Assembly (NCBI RefSeq): GCF_014646155.1
Contig: NZ_BMMX01000002.1
Location: 1-64,000, forward strand
Direction: 5' to 3'
From: Mangrovihabitans endophyticus
Lineage (GTDB): Bacteria > Actinomycetota > Actinomycetes > Mycobacteriales > Micromonosporaceae
DNA length: 64,000 bases
The notes beneath the pieces were generated by a model. It was not told the DNA's origin, searched no databases, and worked only from the letters and a program-made list of their open reading frames with translations. The translations under genes and the position numbers were made by a program. Positions 1 through 9,001 of the stretch are shown in pieces. Each line of letters starts with the position of its first letter. Position 1 is the first letter of the stretch.

Positions 1-68
1 GGCCGGGCCCGGGCGGCGGGCGGCCAGCGCGGCGCGGGCGGCCCGGCGGCGCCGGGGGGCGGAATGGG

Positions 69-1610
69 TCAGCCGGCGTACGTCTCGAACTCTGCCACCC
101 CCGGCGTCCCGCTGGCGCCGGTGATGTCAAACGTGATCTTGCGTAGGGTGACCGGCGGGAACGTGATGGTGCCCGCGCCGTTGCCGGAGGTCAGGACCGC
201 GCCGGTGTCGTAGTTGAGGACCCGCCACGCACCGATGTTGCCGCCCGCGCCCGACACCTCGCGGATGATGATCCGGGACACCGTGGTGGCCGAGTCCCAT
301 TTGATCGAGAGGTAACCCGTGGTGCCGCTCGGCGACCAATAGGTCGTCATGTCCCCGTCTCGCACGTTGCCGTAGCTGGTTCCGCTCGCCTTGCTCGACC
401 CGTCGGAGCCCGCCCCGATGCTCAGGTTGGTGCCGCTCGGCTGGCTCGGCGTCGGCGTGGTGGGGGTCGGCGTCGGAGTGCTCGGCGTCGGCGAGGGTGT
501 CGTCGGCGAGCAGTTGCCGTCGGACACCTGCAGGCCGGTTCCCGCACCCGCCGTCCGGGACACCACGTCCGGTACGCAGTTCGCCGCGTCCAGTCGGTAC
601 GCGTACGGGATGCTGATCGAGGTGTTCGACGTCGGGTTCGGCCCGGCGGGGTTGTTTTCGCTGCCCGGCTGCGACCAGGTCACGTTGTCGAAGATGTTGC
701 CGCTCACCTGCCAGTATCCGGGCAGGTCGGTGTAGAACGTGCCGAGCACGTCCTTGGAGTCCCGGAAGTAGTTGTTGTCCACCTTGGCCTTGCCGCCGGC
801 GCGCGGGTTGATGCCGGACAGGTGCAGGTAGCGGTAGTAGTTGTTGTAGATGTGCGCGGTCGCGCCCCGCAGCAACGGGGTGCGGGAGTCGATGTTCTCG
901 TACAGGTTGTGGTGGAAGGTCACCGGCCCGTTGCCGAGGTCGCTGTCGCTGGAGCCGATGAGACCGCCCCGGCCGGAGTTGCGCAGCGTGTTGTAGGAGA
1001 CGGTGACGTAGTTCGTGTCCGCCTTCATGTCGATCAGCGAGTCGTAGCCCTCGGATTCGCCGCCCGAGGCGAGCAGCGTGTTGTGGTCCACCCAGACGTT
1101 GTGGACGTCGCTTTCCATGCCGATGGCGTCGCCGCCGTTGGAGGTGGGCGTGCCGGACTTCTTGACGTTTTGCACGGTGACGTTCTGGATGATGATGTTC
1201 GAGGCGCTGCGCAGGTGGATGCCGAGCTGGTCGAAGACCGCGCCGCCGCCGACGCCGACGAGCGTGACGTTGCTGACCTCTTTGATCTCGATCTTGTCGT
1301 CGGCGGTGTTGCAACTGTCCCCGGACACCTTGCTGGTGTTGCCGTGGTTGATGGTCCCCTCGACCTGGATGATGATCGGGGTGCTGCTGCTCGCCCGCCC
1401 GCACAGGGCCGCGTGGATGGCGGTCCCGGTGGTGGCCCGCACGGTCTGGCCGCCCGCCCCGCCGGTGGTGCCGCCGTTCAGCGTGGCATATCCGGTCACG
1501 CTGCCGACGGCCGCCGAGGCTTGGGACATCGGCAGGGTGATCGCCATCGCGGCGCCCATCGCCGTGGCGGCGAGGGCGACCGGGAGGAGCCGTACGCCTG
1601 GTCGTGTCAT
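69..1610 (-). CDS. Secreted pectate lyase (PL1) with C-terminal carbohydrate-binding domain
   Basis: The 513-residue protein begins with a signal peptide (MTRPGVRLLPVALAATAMG, hydrophobic stretch, then ASA). A right-handed parallel beta-helix of the polysaccharide lyase family 1 type follows: VWVDHNTLLA, then a calcium-site region ending in SLIDMKAD, then SRTPLLRGA, which carries the arginine used by PL1 enzymes. A Pro/Thr linker around residues 375-395 leads to a discoidin-like beta-sandwich (NVRDGDMTTYWSP...), presumably sugar-binding. The predicted activity is beta-elimination of secreted or extracellular polygalacturonate. The ATG at 1610 is preferred over one 28 codons upstream because AAGGTGAG lies just before it and the signal peptide then starts correctly. 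A LacI-type palindrome lies upstream at 1818-1831. Confidence 0.93.
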   Translation of the reverse strand: MTRPGVRLLPVALAATAMGAAMAITLPMSQASAAVGSVTGYATLNGGTTGGAGGQTVRATTGTAIHAALCGRASSSTPIIIQVEGTINHGNTSKVSGDSCNTADDKIEIKEVSNVTLVGVGGGAVFDQLGIHLRSASNIIIQNVTVQNVKKSGTPTSNGGDAIGMESDVHNVWVDHNTLLASGGESEGYDSLIDMKADTNYVTVSYNTLRNSGRGGLIGSSDSDLGNGPVTFHHNLYENIDSRTPLLRGATAHIYNNYYRYLHLSGINPRAGGKAKVDNNYFRDSKDVLGTFYTDLPGYWQVSGNIFDNVTWSQPGSENNPAGPNPTSNTSISIPYAYRLDAANCVPDVVSRTAGAGTGLQVSDGNCSPTTPSPTPSTPTPTPTTPTPSQPSGTNLSIGAGSDGSSKASGTSYGNVRDGDMTTYWSPSGTTGYLSIKWDSATTVSRIIIREVSGAGGNIGAWRVLNYDTGAVLTSGNGAGTITFPPVTLRKITFDITGASGTPGVAEFETYAG

Positions 1611-2005
1611 TTGTCTGCTCACCTTCGTCTTCGGGGTGCTGGGATTCCGTCCACCACGGATGCGGCACACCACGCCTGATTCGATGCATGTCAAAACAGT
1701 CGGCCGCGCCGAACCGGGGCACGCATGGCGTCACGGACCACCGCCCGTCGCCGAAACCGGCGCCCATCCGGCCGGCCGCGCGGTAACTCCGCCGTAACAT
1801 CGATTGCCGTCAGCATAGGAAAGCGCTTACCCGGCCGACAAGGGATGCCGTTTGCAGGTTTGTTGCAGCCCCGGGCCGTGCCGGGGCGGCCCGGGAGGGC
1901 GCCCGGAAGCGGATCGGAGTGATTCACGTCGATCCGAACGGCAAGTTGCGCCGTATCTGAGGGTGAGGCCGGGGCTACCGTCCCCGGCGGGCGGAGGACT
2001 GGCCG
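1611..2005. other. Intergenic region between divergent pectate lyase and membrane protein genes
   Basis: This 395-bp gap holds the upstream regions of two divergent genes. The one clear element is the LacI-type palindrome at 1818-1831, listed separately. GGAGGA at 1993-1998 is the ribosome binding site of the rightward gene. No convincing gene or RNA structure was seen in the rest. Confidence 0.6.
1818..1831. promoter_or_regulatory. LacI-family operator upstream of pectate lyase
   Basis: GGAAAGCGCTTACC is a near-perfect inverted repeat centred on AGCGCT, the typical core of actinobacterial LacI-family sugar regulators. It lies 208 bp upstream of the lyase start, in the gap shared with the divergent gene. 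It resembles the palindrome in front of the GH127 operon (7849-7862) in its GGAAA arm but differs at the centre (GCGC against TCGT). The same LacI protein may therefore not bind both. Confidence 0.6.
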
Positions 2006-3040
2006 ATGATCGAGACATCCGAAGTGTCGCGCACCCTGACCAGCCTGCTCTCCCGCACCGGTCCCGAAGTGCCGCCGGACGTCGCTGCGCTCCCCGCGGA
2101 GCCGACGCTCCCGGCGGAGACGGACCCGGCAGAGACGCCGGACACGGGCTCGGCAACAGCGCCGGAGACCGGCCCGGCAGAGACGCCCGACGCGGGCCCC
2201 GACCCGGCAGAGACGCCGGAACCCGGCTTCCGCGACGTGCCCACTCAGCAGCTTCCCCTCGTCACCGCGCCACCGTCCGTGGCCGCCCGCGCGGTGATCG
2301 TCTATGAGCCGCAGCCGCCCCTGCGCCGGGGGCTGTGGCTGTTCACCGCGCTGCTGGTCGCGCTCACCGTCGGCGTCGTGCTCGGGCAGACCTCCGCCTA
2401 CCAGCCACCATCCCGGTCCACCACCGCCACGGTGGGCCAGCCGGCCGCCGCCACGCCCGGCCCGACCGCCCCCGCCCCGTCCGCGTCCGGCACCTCCACA
2501 CCCGGCCCGCCCGCGCCCGGCCCGCCCGCCGCGCCGGTGACCGCACCCCTGGGCACCGCGCGCACCGCCGCGATCGAGCTGAACGGCACCGCCGGGGCCG
2601 TCCGCATCAGCAGCGCCGATCTCGGTGGCCTGCTGTTCAGCGCGCCCGCCACCAGCGTGGCCGGTGCGGCCGTGCGGGACGGGCCGCAGACCCGGGTGAC
2701 CCTGGCCGTCGCCGGTGCGGGCGCGGAGATCCAGTTGCACGCGGCGGTGCGGTGGACCATCCATCTGACCGGCGCGGTCGGCGACCTGCTGATCGACCCC
2801 GGCACCGCGCCGGTCCGGGTGAAGCTGGCCGGCGGCGCCGGCACCGCCACGCTCAGCCGCGTCTACCACGACGTGAAGCCGGGCACGGCGTTGCGGACCG
2901 CGGGATGGCGGTCCGCAACGAAACGCTACGACGTGGTGGCCTCCGCGCCGCTGCGCTCGGTCACCGTGGCGGGCGCGCCGGGCGTCAGCCCTTCACGGCG
3001 CCCGCCGACAGGCCCGCAACGTAGAAGCGCTGCAGGCTGA
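2006..3040 (+). CDS. Single-pass membrane protein with Pro/Thr-rich segments, function unknown
   Basis: The 344-residue protein is not recognised. Residues 1-105 are cytoplasmic, acidic and low-complexity, with repeated PAETP-type units. One transmembrane helix follows (LWLFTALLVALTVGVVLG, about residues 110-130). A Pro/Thr/Ser/Ala linker leads to an exported C-terminal domain of about 160 residues, rich in predicted beta strands (VRISSADLGGLLFS..., WTIHLTGAVGDLLIDPG). GGAGGA lies 8 bases before the ATG. The last 18 or so codons overlap the convergent permease gene by 56 bp, and that basic, proline-rich tail may be read-through sequence. The topology suggests a cell-surface or envelope-sensing role, which is inference. 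Confidence 0.75.
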   Translation: MIETSEVSRTLTSLLSRTGPEVPPDVAALPAEPTLPAETDPAETPDTGSATAPETGPAETPDAGPDPAETPEPGFRDVPTQQLPLVTAPPSVAARAVIVYEPQPPLRRGLWLFTALLVALTVGVVLGQTSAYQPPSRSTTATVGQPAAATPGPTAPAPSASGTSTPGPPAPGPPAAPVTAPLGTARTAAIELNGTAGAVRISSADLGGLLFSAPATSVAGAAVRDGPQTRVTLAVAGAGAEIQLHAAVRWTIHLTGAVGDLLIDPGTAPVRVKLAGGAGTATLSRVYHDVKPGTALRTAGWRSATKRYDVVASAPLRSVTVAGAPGVSPSRRPPTGPQRRSAAG

Positions 3041-3884
3041 CGAACAGGATCACGCACGGGATCATGGCCAGCACCGCACCGGCGGCCAGCAGGCCGTAAT
3101 CCACCTGGCCGTACGCGCCTTGCTGCAGGTTCACCAGGGCCACCGGCAACGTGTAGAGATCCTGCCGGGTCAGGAAGGTCAGCGCGCCGAGGAACTCGGT
3201 CCAGGAGGTGAGGAACGCGTACAAGGCGGTGGTCGCCATGCCCGGCAGGATCAGCGGCCGCAGCACCGAGGCGAGGGTGCGCAGCCGTCCGGCGCCGTCG
3301 ATGAGGGCGGCGTCCTCCAGCGCGTCCGGGATGCCGAGGAACGCGGTACGCATCACGAAGACGCCGAACGGCAGGTTCACCGTGGTGTAGAAGAGCACCA
3401 GGCCGAGCAGGCTGTCGGTCAGGCGCATCGCGTTCATCTGCATGAACAGCGGGGTGAGGATGGCCTGGAACGGAACCATCAGGGTGAGCAGGATCAGGCC
3501 GAACGCGGCGCTCGAACCGGCGAACCGGAACCGCCCGAATCCGTACCCGGCGGCGGTGGCCACGACGGTGGTCAGCAGCGCCGTGCCGCCGGAGACCAGC
3601 AGGCTGTTCAGGGTCGCCCGGATCAGGTGGCCGTCCGCCGCGATCCGGCGGAAGTTCTCCGTGGTGAGGTCGAAGAAGGTCGACCAGCTCGGCGTGCCGG
3701 TGATGGTGGCGTCCGGCTGCACCGAACGCATCAGCGCCCACAGCAACGGCACCAGGAAGACCAGCGCGGCCAGCACGGCGGCGGTGGCGTACAGCAATGC
3801 CGGGAGGCCCGTCCCGCGGCGCGCGGCCTGACGCACGGGGCGCGCCGCGGTCCGTACCGGGGCCGGCCGGGCGGTGGCGACCAT
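2985..3884 (-). CDS. ABC sugar transporter, inner-membrane permease (MalG type)
   Basis: The 299-residue protein has six predicted membrane helices. The EAA loop (LEDAALIDGAGRLRTLASVLRPLILPG) docks the ATPase and marks carbohydrate-uptake CUT1 permeases of the MalG type. Start ATG 3884 has AAGGGGAG just upstream. It is the last gene of the leftward GH127/binding protein/permease operon, 11 bp after the MalF-type permease. No ATPase gene is present, so the importer probably uses a shared MsiK-type ATPase, as is common in actinobacteria. The likely substrate is an arabino-oligosaccharide, judged from the GH127 gene. Confidence 0.92.
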   Translation of the reverse strand: MVATARPAPVRTAARPVRQAARRGTGLPALLYATAAVLAALVFLVPLLWALMRSVQPDATITGTPSWSTFFDLTTENFRRIAADGHLIRATLNSLLVSGGTALLTTVVATAAGYGFGRFRFAGSSAAFGLILLTLMVPFQAILTPLFMQMNAMRLTDSLLGLVLFYTTVNLPFGVFVMRTAFLGIPDALEDAALIDGAGRLRTLASVLRPLILPGMATTALYAFLTSWTEFLGALTFLTRQDLYTLPVALVNLQQGAYGQVDYGLLAAGAVLAMIPCVILFVSLQRFYVAGLSAGAVKG

Positions 3885-3895
3885 GGCTCTCCCCT

Positions 3896-4765
3896 TCAGT
3901 CGCGCTCGCGCAGCAGCCGGAACTGCGCGGCGCTGATCAGGCCGACCACGACGATCAGCACGATGGACACCGCGGTCGCCGAGCCGACCTGCAGTTGCAC
4001 GAAGGCGCGCTGATAGATGGCCAGCACGATGGGCGTGGTGGCGCTGCCCGGACCGCCCTGGGTGAGGATGAAGAACTGGGTGAACGCCAGGAACGACCCG
4101 ATCACCGACAGGATCAGGCTCATCGCGATGGTGCGGCGCAGCATCGGGATGGTGATCCGGCGTTCCTGGTCCCACCAGGTCGCTCCGTCCATTTCGGACG
4201 ACTCGTAGAGATCGGTGGGGATGCCCTGCATGCCGGCCAGCAACAGCACCATGGTCAGCCCGGAGACGCCCCAGATCACCAGCACGCAGATCAGTCCGGT
4301 CGCCAGCGGGCCGTCCACCAGCCAGGCCGTCGACCCGTCGGTGATGTGCAGCGCCCGCAGCAGCATGTCGACGCCGCCGCTGTTCGGCTGCGCCTCCAGC
4401 ACGAGCAGGAAGCTCAACGTGCTCAGCCCGATGACGTACGGCAGGAAGAAGAGCGTACGCAGCAGCGTGGCCCCGCGTCGTCCGCCGCGCACCAGCACCG
4501 CCATGAGATATCCGGTGACCAGGATGGGCAGCGTGACGATCGCCGTGTAGACCAGGGTGTAGAGCACCGAGCGCCACAGTGCGGTGTCGTGCACGATCGC
4601 GGCGTAATTGTCCAGGCCGATGTAGTGCGCTTCGCCGATCAGCGGCCAGTTGGTCAGCGAGATGCCGATCGCCACCACCAGTGGAGCGAGCACGAAGACG
4701 GCGACGAAGGCGAGGGCCGGCGCGATGAGCGCGGCGCCGGTGCGGGACGGATGCGTGATGCTCAT
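3896..4765 (-). CDS. ABC sugar transporter, inner-membrane permease (MalF type)
   Basis: The 289-residue polytopic protein has an EAA loop (LYESSEMDGATWWDQERRITIPMLR) and the LTNWPLIG motif after the first helix, both typical of MalF-like CUT1 permeases. It should form a heterodimer with the product of the next gene. Its ATG overlaps the stop codon of the binding-protein gene by 4 bp (ATGA), which indicates translational coupling. Substrate as for the operon, inferred to be L-arabinose-containing oligosaccharides. Confidence 0.92.
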   Translation of the reverse strand: MSITHPSRTGAALIAPALAFVAVFVLAPLVVAIGISLTNWPLIGEAHYIGLDNYAAIVHDTALWRSVLYTLVYTAIVTLPILVTGYLMAVLVRGGRRGATLLRTLFFLPYVIGLSTLSFLLVLEAQPNSGGVDMLLRALHITDGSTAWLVDGPLATGLICVLVIWGVSGLTMVLLLAGMQGIPTDLYESSEMDGATWWDQERRITIPMLRRTIAMSLILSVIGSFLAFTQFFILTQGGPGSATTPIVLAIYQRAFVQLQVGSATAVSIVLIVVVGLISAAQFRLLRERD

Positions 4766-6057
4766 AGCTGCGCCTGCCTCAGGATCCGGTCGAAGGCCGT
4801 CTGACCTTCCTCCAGCGCGCCGTCCAGGTCGCCGTCGAAGACGGCCCGGCGGAACATCGCGATCCACGGGCTGTCCGCCTGGTTGAACAGCAGGTTGTAG
4901 GCCAGGGTGACGGGCGCGTAACCGCGGTCGAGGTGATCCAGCGGGACCGTGCCCAGCGGGTATTTGGCGGTGAACTCCGGGGTGTTCACGTCCGCACGGA
5001 CGGGGGTGTAGCCGCCCTCGGGCAGCAGTTGCTGTTGCGGCACGTCGAGCGCGAACCTGGCGAACTGCCAGGCACCCGCCGCGTTGGTGGCGCCGCGCGG
5101 GATGCAGAGGTTGTCGCCGCCGTCGAAGAAGGCCGCCCCGCCGTCCGGCCCGCACAGCATGGTGACCCCGGTGCGGGCCCGCGTCGCGGCGTCGGCGGCG
5201 GACACCACCGCGCTGTAGTTGGACGGGAAGAAGCCGACGGTGCCGGCCCGGAAGTCGCTGCCCCACGTGGTGCCGGCGTCGGCGATGGTTCCCGGGCTCA
5301 TCAGCCCCTCCCGCCACAGGCTGCGATAGAAGCTCAGCGTGGCGCGCAGCGCCGGGTTGCCGGCGATGTCGCCGTGCTGCGCGCCGATCTCGCCGGCGAT
5401 CTGGTCGCGGCCGGTGGCCCAGATGTGCGGCTGCACCACGAATCCGAGGATGCCCGCCGAGTTCGCCGCGATCGACCAGCCGAACACGTCGTCGCCCAGC
5501 CGGCGCACCTTGCCGGCCGCGTCGAGCAGACCGTCCAGGCTGGTGGTGGCGGTCGCCGGGTCGACGCCGGCCCGGTCCAGCAGGGCGGTGTCGTACCAGA
5601 GCAGCGAGTTGTCGGCCAGGTACGGGAGGCCGTAATGCCGGCCGTCGCGGGTGGCCAGCCGCAGATGGCCGGGACTGAGCACGTCCCGGTACGGCAGGGC
5701 GCGCACGTGGTCGGTCAGGTCGGCGAACGCGTCCCGGTAGATGAACAGCATCGAGTTGATGTCGTCGATGTCCACGATGTCCGGCACCCGGCGGCCCCGG
5801 ATGGCGGTGGCGAGCTTGGTCACGTATTGCCCGTCGGGCACCGGCGTCAGGTCGATGCGCAGGCGGTTCTGCGCCTGGTGGAACCGGTCGACCACGACCT
5901 GCACCCCGGCCACGGTGGCGGCCCGGCACCACATCGTCACGGTGCGCGCGGGCGGCGCCGCGAAGTCCGGCTCGGGCAGCACAGCGGAGCCGCAGGCGTC
6001 CAGCGCGGCGGCGGCACCGGCCAGGCCGGTGATCTGCAACAGCTCGCGGCGGCGCAT
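4762..6057 (-). CDS. ABC sugar transporter, substrate-binding lipoprotein
   Basis: The 431-residue protein is an extracellular solute-binding protein of the type found with CUT1 importers (MWCRAATVAGVQVVVDRFHQ..., DIVDIDDIN, YLADNSLLWYDTALLDRAGV). The N-terminus MRRRELLQ resembles a twin-arginine motif, and Cys22 sits in a lipobox-like LDAC, so export by Tat as a lipoprotein is plausible. The Asp at position -2 of the lipobox is unusual. It starts one base after the GH127 stop codon and overlaps the permease start. It would deliver the oligosaccharide to the two permeases encoded downstream. Confidence 0.92.
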   Translation of the reverse strand: MRRRELLQITGLAGAAAALDACGSAVLPEPDFAAPPARTVTMWCRAATVAGVQVVVDRFHQAQNRLRIDLTPVPDGQYVTKLATAIRGRRVPDIVDIDDINSMLFIYRDAFADLTDHVRALPYRDVLSPGHLRLATRDGRHYGLPYLADNSLLWYDTALLDRAGVDPATATTSLDGLLDAAGKVRRLGDDVFGWSIAANSAGILGFVVQPHIWATGRDQIAGEIGAQHGDIAGNPALRATLSFYRSLWREGLMSPGTIADAGTTWGSDFRAGTVGFFPSNYSAVVSAADAATRARTGVTMLCGPDGGAAFFDGGDNLCIPRGATNAAGAWQFARFALDVPQQQLLPEGGYTPVRADVNTPEFTAKYPLGTVPLDHLDRGYAPVTLAYNLLFNQADSPWIAMFRRAVFDGDLDGALEEGQTAFDRILRQAQL

Positions 6058-6058
6058 G

Positions 6059-7831
6059 TCAGATCCGCGCTCTCGGCAGCCAGACGCGCATCGGCTGGAC
6101 GCCGCGGTTGGCCCAGGCGAAGTACGGGATCGCGGCGGTCTGCGTGGTGCTGCGGTACGGCCCCGTCACGCCGGGTGCCGCCGGGCCGCGGTCCTCGCCG
6201 GTGAGCGCGACGGTGGTGACGCCGCCGAGCAGATCGGGACGGAACTCGGCCGCGCCGGCGTCGATCAGGTGCAGTGTGTCGGTGCCCTCCACCGCGTACA
6301 CCAGCGGGCCGCGCTCGACCGCGACGCAGCCGCGCACCGCGTCCACCCGGTCGTCCGCGGTGGTGAGCCGCACCGGCATCGGCAGGTCCAGGTCGAACGT
6401 CTCCCCCGGCTCCCAACGGCGGCGTTCCCGCCGGTATCCCCCGGCGCCGGTCCAGCCGGGAACGCGCAGCGCGAGCGTCCATTCCCGGTCCGGGGTACGC
6501 ACCACCCGCACCCGGACCCGGCCCTTCCAGGGGTAGGCGGTTTCGACCTCCAGGCCGATCTCGCCCGCCTCGATGGTGCTCGGCGCATAGAGGTGGATCT
6601 GCACCCCGTCCGGGTCGGCGGTGGCCAGGTAGGAGCCCAGGCTCGCCAGCGTGCGCATCACGTTCGGCGGGCAGCAGGCGCAGGAGAACCATCCTCTCCG
6701 GCCGTGCGCGGGGCTGCGGTTCTCGTCCGGGTGCGCGCCGGGGCGCAGGTGGAGCGGATTGACGTAGAAGTATTCCGTGCCGGACAGCGACACCCCGGCG
6801 AGGAAGCCGTTGAACAGCATCCGTTCCGCTGCGTCGGCGTAGCGGACGTCCCCGGTGGCCAGCAGCATGCGCCAGGCCCAGCCGATGCCGCCCACGGCGG
6901 CGCACGTCTCCGCGTACGCACGGTCGGCGGGCAGTTCGAACTCGTCGCCGAACGCCTCGCGGTCCCAGCGCGCGCCGAGGCCGCCGGTCACGTACGTCTT
7001 CGTGGCCATCATGTGGTCGAACTGCGTCGCGAGCGCGTCGAGCAACCCGGTGTCGCCGGTCTCCAGGGCCACGTCCGCGGCCCCGGCGGCCAGGTAGACC
7101 GCGCGCACCGCGTGCCCCTCCACGGTGGTCTGTTCGCGGACCGGGACCCGGTCGCTGAAGTAGGTCGGCTCCTGCCCGTACCCCTCCATCAGGCCGTGCC
7201 CGCGGGCGTCCACAAAGTACTTCGCGAGCTCCAGATAGGCCCGGGTGCCGGTCTCCCGGAAGAGCTCCACCAGGCCCATCTCGACCACCGGATGGCCGTC
7301 CACGTCGTGCCGCCGGTCGGTGCCGAAGGTCGCCACCAGGTGGTCGGCGCACCGGACCGCGACGTCGAGCAGCGCCCGGTCTCCGGTGCCGCGCGCCTGC
7401 GCGACGGCCGCCTGCATGAGGTGCCCGGCACAGTAGTGCTCGTGGCTCCACGGCAGGTCGGCGTAGCGCCGCTCGACCATCGAGTTGAGGTAGCCGTCGT
7501 CGTGCTGCGCTGCCGCCACCACCGAGGTGACCTGCCGCTGCGACTCCAGCAGCGCGGGTGAGCCGTGGCGGGTGTATTCCCACGCCGCCGCCTCCAGCCA
7601 CTTGTAGACGTCGGAGTCCATGAAGACCGGTCCGCGCCGGTCGCCGGGCGCACCGGCGGCGATGCGCAGATTGTCGAGGTTGCCGGCGGACTCCAGGCGC
7701 TTCGGGCCGGACGGCACCGCCGCCTCCCCGTTGACCCGCTGCCGCTCGCCGAGCAGGCCACCGGTGATGCGGGCGGCCACCGGGCGCCATCGGGCCGCGG
7801 CGTTCGCGGTGGGTGCGATCGGACCGGCCAC
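6059..7831 (-). CDS. GH127 beta-L-arabinofuranosidase (DUF1680 family)
   Basis: The 590-residue protein has the full length and landmarks of GH127: an early APTANAAARWRPVAARITGG segment, and the metal/catalytic set Glu308, Cys310, Cys386 and Cys387 (AETC and CACCPPN). This matches the zinc-bound Glu/Cys3 site known from Bifidobacterium HypBA1. No signal peptide is seen, so it acts in the cytoplasm on imported arabinosides. The GTG at 7831 is chosen because GGGAGG sits 6-8 bases upstream and the family domain begins there. Upstream starts at 7867 and 7879 would place the operator palindrome inside the coding region. It is the first gene of the importer operon, divergent from a LacI regulator. 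Confidence 0.9.
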   Translation of the reverse strand: MAGPIAPTANAAARWRPVAARITGGLLGERQRVNGEAAVPSGPKRLESAGNLDNLRIAAGAPGDRRGPVFMDSDVYKWLEAAAWEYTRHGSPALLESQRQVTSVVAAAQHDDGYLNSMVERRYADLPWSHEHYCAGHLMQAAVAQARGTGDRALLDVAVRCADHLVATFGTDRRHDVDGHPVVEMGLVELFRETGTRAYLELAKYFVDARGHGLMEGYGQEPTYFSDRVPVREQTTVEGHAVRAVYLAAGAADVALETGDTGLLDALATQFDHMMATKTYVTGGLGARWDREAFGDEFELPADRAYAETCAAVGGIGWAWRMLLATGDVRYADAAERMLFNGFLAGVSLSGTEYFYVNPLHLRPGAHPDENRSPAHGRRGWFSCACCPPNVMRTLASLGSYLATADPDGVQIHLYAPSTIEAGEIGLEVETAYPWKGRVRVRVVRTPDREWTLALRVPGWTGAGGYRRERRRWEPGETFDLDLPMPVRLTTADDRVDAVRGCVAVERGPLVYAVEGTDTLHLIDAGAAEFRPDLLGGVTTVALTGEDRGPAAPGVTGPYRSTTQTAAIPYFAWANRGVQPMRVWLPRARI

Positions 7832-7848
7832 GCCTGACCTCCCGGTTA

Positions 7849-7862
7849 GGAAATCGTTTTCC
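7849..7862. promoter_or_regulatory. LacI-family operator in front of the GH127/importer operon
   Basis: GGAAATCGTTTTCC is a 14-bp near-perfect inverted repeat centred on CG, the usual form of a LacI-family operator. It lies 18 bp upstream of the GTG start at 7831, where bound repressor would block transcription or early elongation. The divergent LacI gene starts 111 bp away, so it is the natural regulator. No second copy was seen in this window. Confidence 0.65.
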
Positions 7863-7972
7863 GGCATGACCGTACGCACCCCGTTATACGATGGTCAAGA
7901 GCCGTTCGGCTACGGTACGGAAACGAGCCGGAAATCCGTTGCCGACCGGACGCGCCGCGAGGGGGTCGCAAG

Positions 7973-8959
7973 ATGCGGGTACGCATCGTGGACGTCGCCG
8001 CCCTCGCCGGGGTGACGCCGGGCACCGCGTCGAAGGCGCTCAACGGCACCGGCCAGCTCCGCGCCGACACGCGCGAGCGGGTGATCCGCGCGGCCGAGCA
8101 GCTCGGCTTCACCCCCGACGGCATCGGCCGCGGCCTGTCGTCCGGGCGCAGCTACACGGTCGGGCTGGTCACCACCGACAGCTTCGGCCGGTTCAGCATG
8201 CCGATCCTGCTCGGCGCGGAGGACGCGCTCGCCGCCGGGCAGATGGCCGTGCTGCTCTGCGACACCCGCGACGATCCCGTGCGCGAAAAACACCACCTGC
8301 GCAACCTGGTGGCCCGCCGGGTCGATGGCGTCATCCTCACCGGCCGACGCACCGATCCGCGGCCACCCGTGGCGATGCCCGTCCCGGTCCCCGTGGTGCA
8401 CGTCTTCACGCCGTCCGCGGACCCGGCGGCGGTGTCCGTGATCGCCGACGACGCGGACGGCGCGCGCCTGGCCGTGGCGCACCTGCGCGACCTGGGCCGG
8501 CGCCGGATCGCCCACGTCACCGGCCCGCAACGGCACCAGTCGGCGGCCATCCGGGCGCAGTCCGCGGTGGCCGCCGCCGGTCCCGCCTTCGCCGGTCCGG
8601 TCCGTTACGGCGACTGGAGCGAGCGGTGGGGCCGCCAGGCGGTCACGCTGCTGCTGCGGCACTGCCCCGACGTGGACGCCATCTCCTGCGGCAGCGACCA
8701 GATCGCCCGCGGCGTCTGCGACGCCCTGCGGGAGGCCGGAAAACGCGTTCCGGAGGACGTCGCGGTCACCGGTTACGACAACTGGGACGTGATGGCGCTC
8801 GCCAGCCGGCCGCCGCTGACCACGGTCGACCTGCAACTGGAGGAACTTGGCCGGTGCGCCGCCGGCTTCCTGCTGGACGCGATCGCCGGGCGGCCCCGTC
8901 CGGGCGTCACGTCGCTGGCCCCGCGCCTGGTGATCCGCGAGTCCACCGCCGGGGACTGA
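7973..8959 (+). CDS. LacI-family transcriptional regulator of the arabinoside operon
   Basis: The 328-residue protein has the N-terminal LacI helix-turn-helix (IVDVAALAGVTPGTASKALNG, residues 5-25), the hinge helix (IGRGLSSGRS), and a periplasmic-binding-protein-like sensor domain (VGLVTTDSFGRFSMPILLGAEDAL..., VPEDVAVTGYDNWD). It is expected to repress the divergent GH127/ABC operon through the palindrome at 7849-7862 until a sugar, perhaps arabinose or an arabino-oligosaccharide, releases it. Ligand identity is inferred from the neighbours. A strong hairpin terminator starts at its stop codon. Confidence 0.93.
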   Translation: MRVRIVDVAALAGVTPGTASKALNGTGQLRADTRERVIRAAEQLGFTPDGIGRGLSSGRSYTVGLVTTDSFGRFSMPILLGAEDALAAGQMAVLLCDTRDDPVREKHHLRNLVARRVDGVILTGRRTDPRPPVAMPVPVPVVHVFTPSADPAAVSVIADDADGARLAVAHLRDLGRRRIAHVTGPQRHQSAAIRAQSAVAAAGPAFAGPVRYGDWSERWGRQAVTLLLRHCPDVDAISCGSDQIARGVCDALREAGKRVPEDVAVTGYDNWDVMALASRPPLTTVDLQLEELGRCAAGFLLDAIAGRPRPGVTSLAPRLVIRESTAGD

Positions 8960-8988
8960 GGACAACCTGTGCCCTCGGTCCCCGGCGG
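8946..8988. terminator. Strong hairpin between convergent genes
   Basis: A 16-bp stem (8946-8961 pairs with 8973-8988, one mismatch) closes an 11-base loop. It overlaps the end of the LacI gene and precedes the convergent gene ending at 9002, so it probably terminates both. There is no clear U-tract, which is usual for high-GC actinobacteria. Confidence 0.7.
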
Positions 8989-9001
8989 CAGCACACTCCC
9001 G

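Noticed and set aside
2985..3884. Start of the second permease placed upstream within the first permease gene
   Set aside because: The longer frame has no permease sequence before the MVATARP start, and AAGGGGAG marks ATG 3884.
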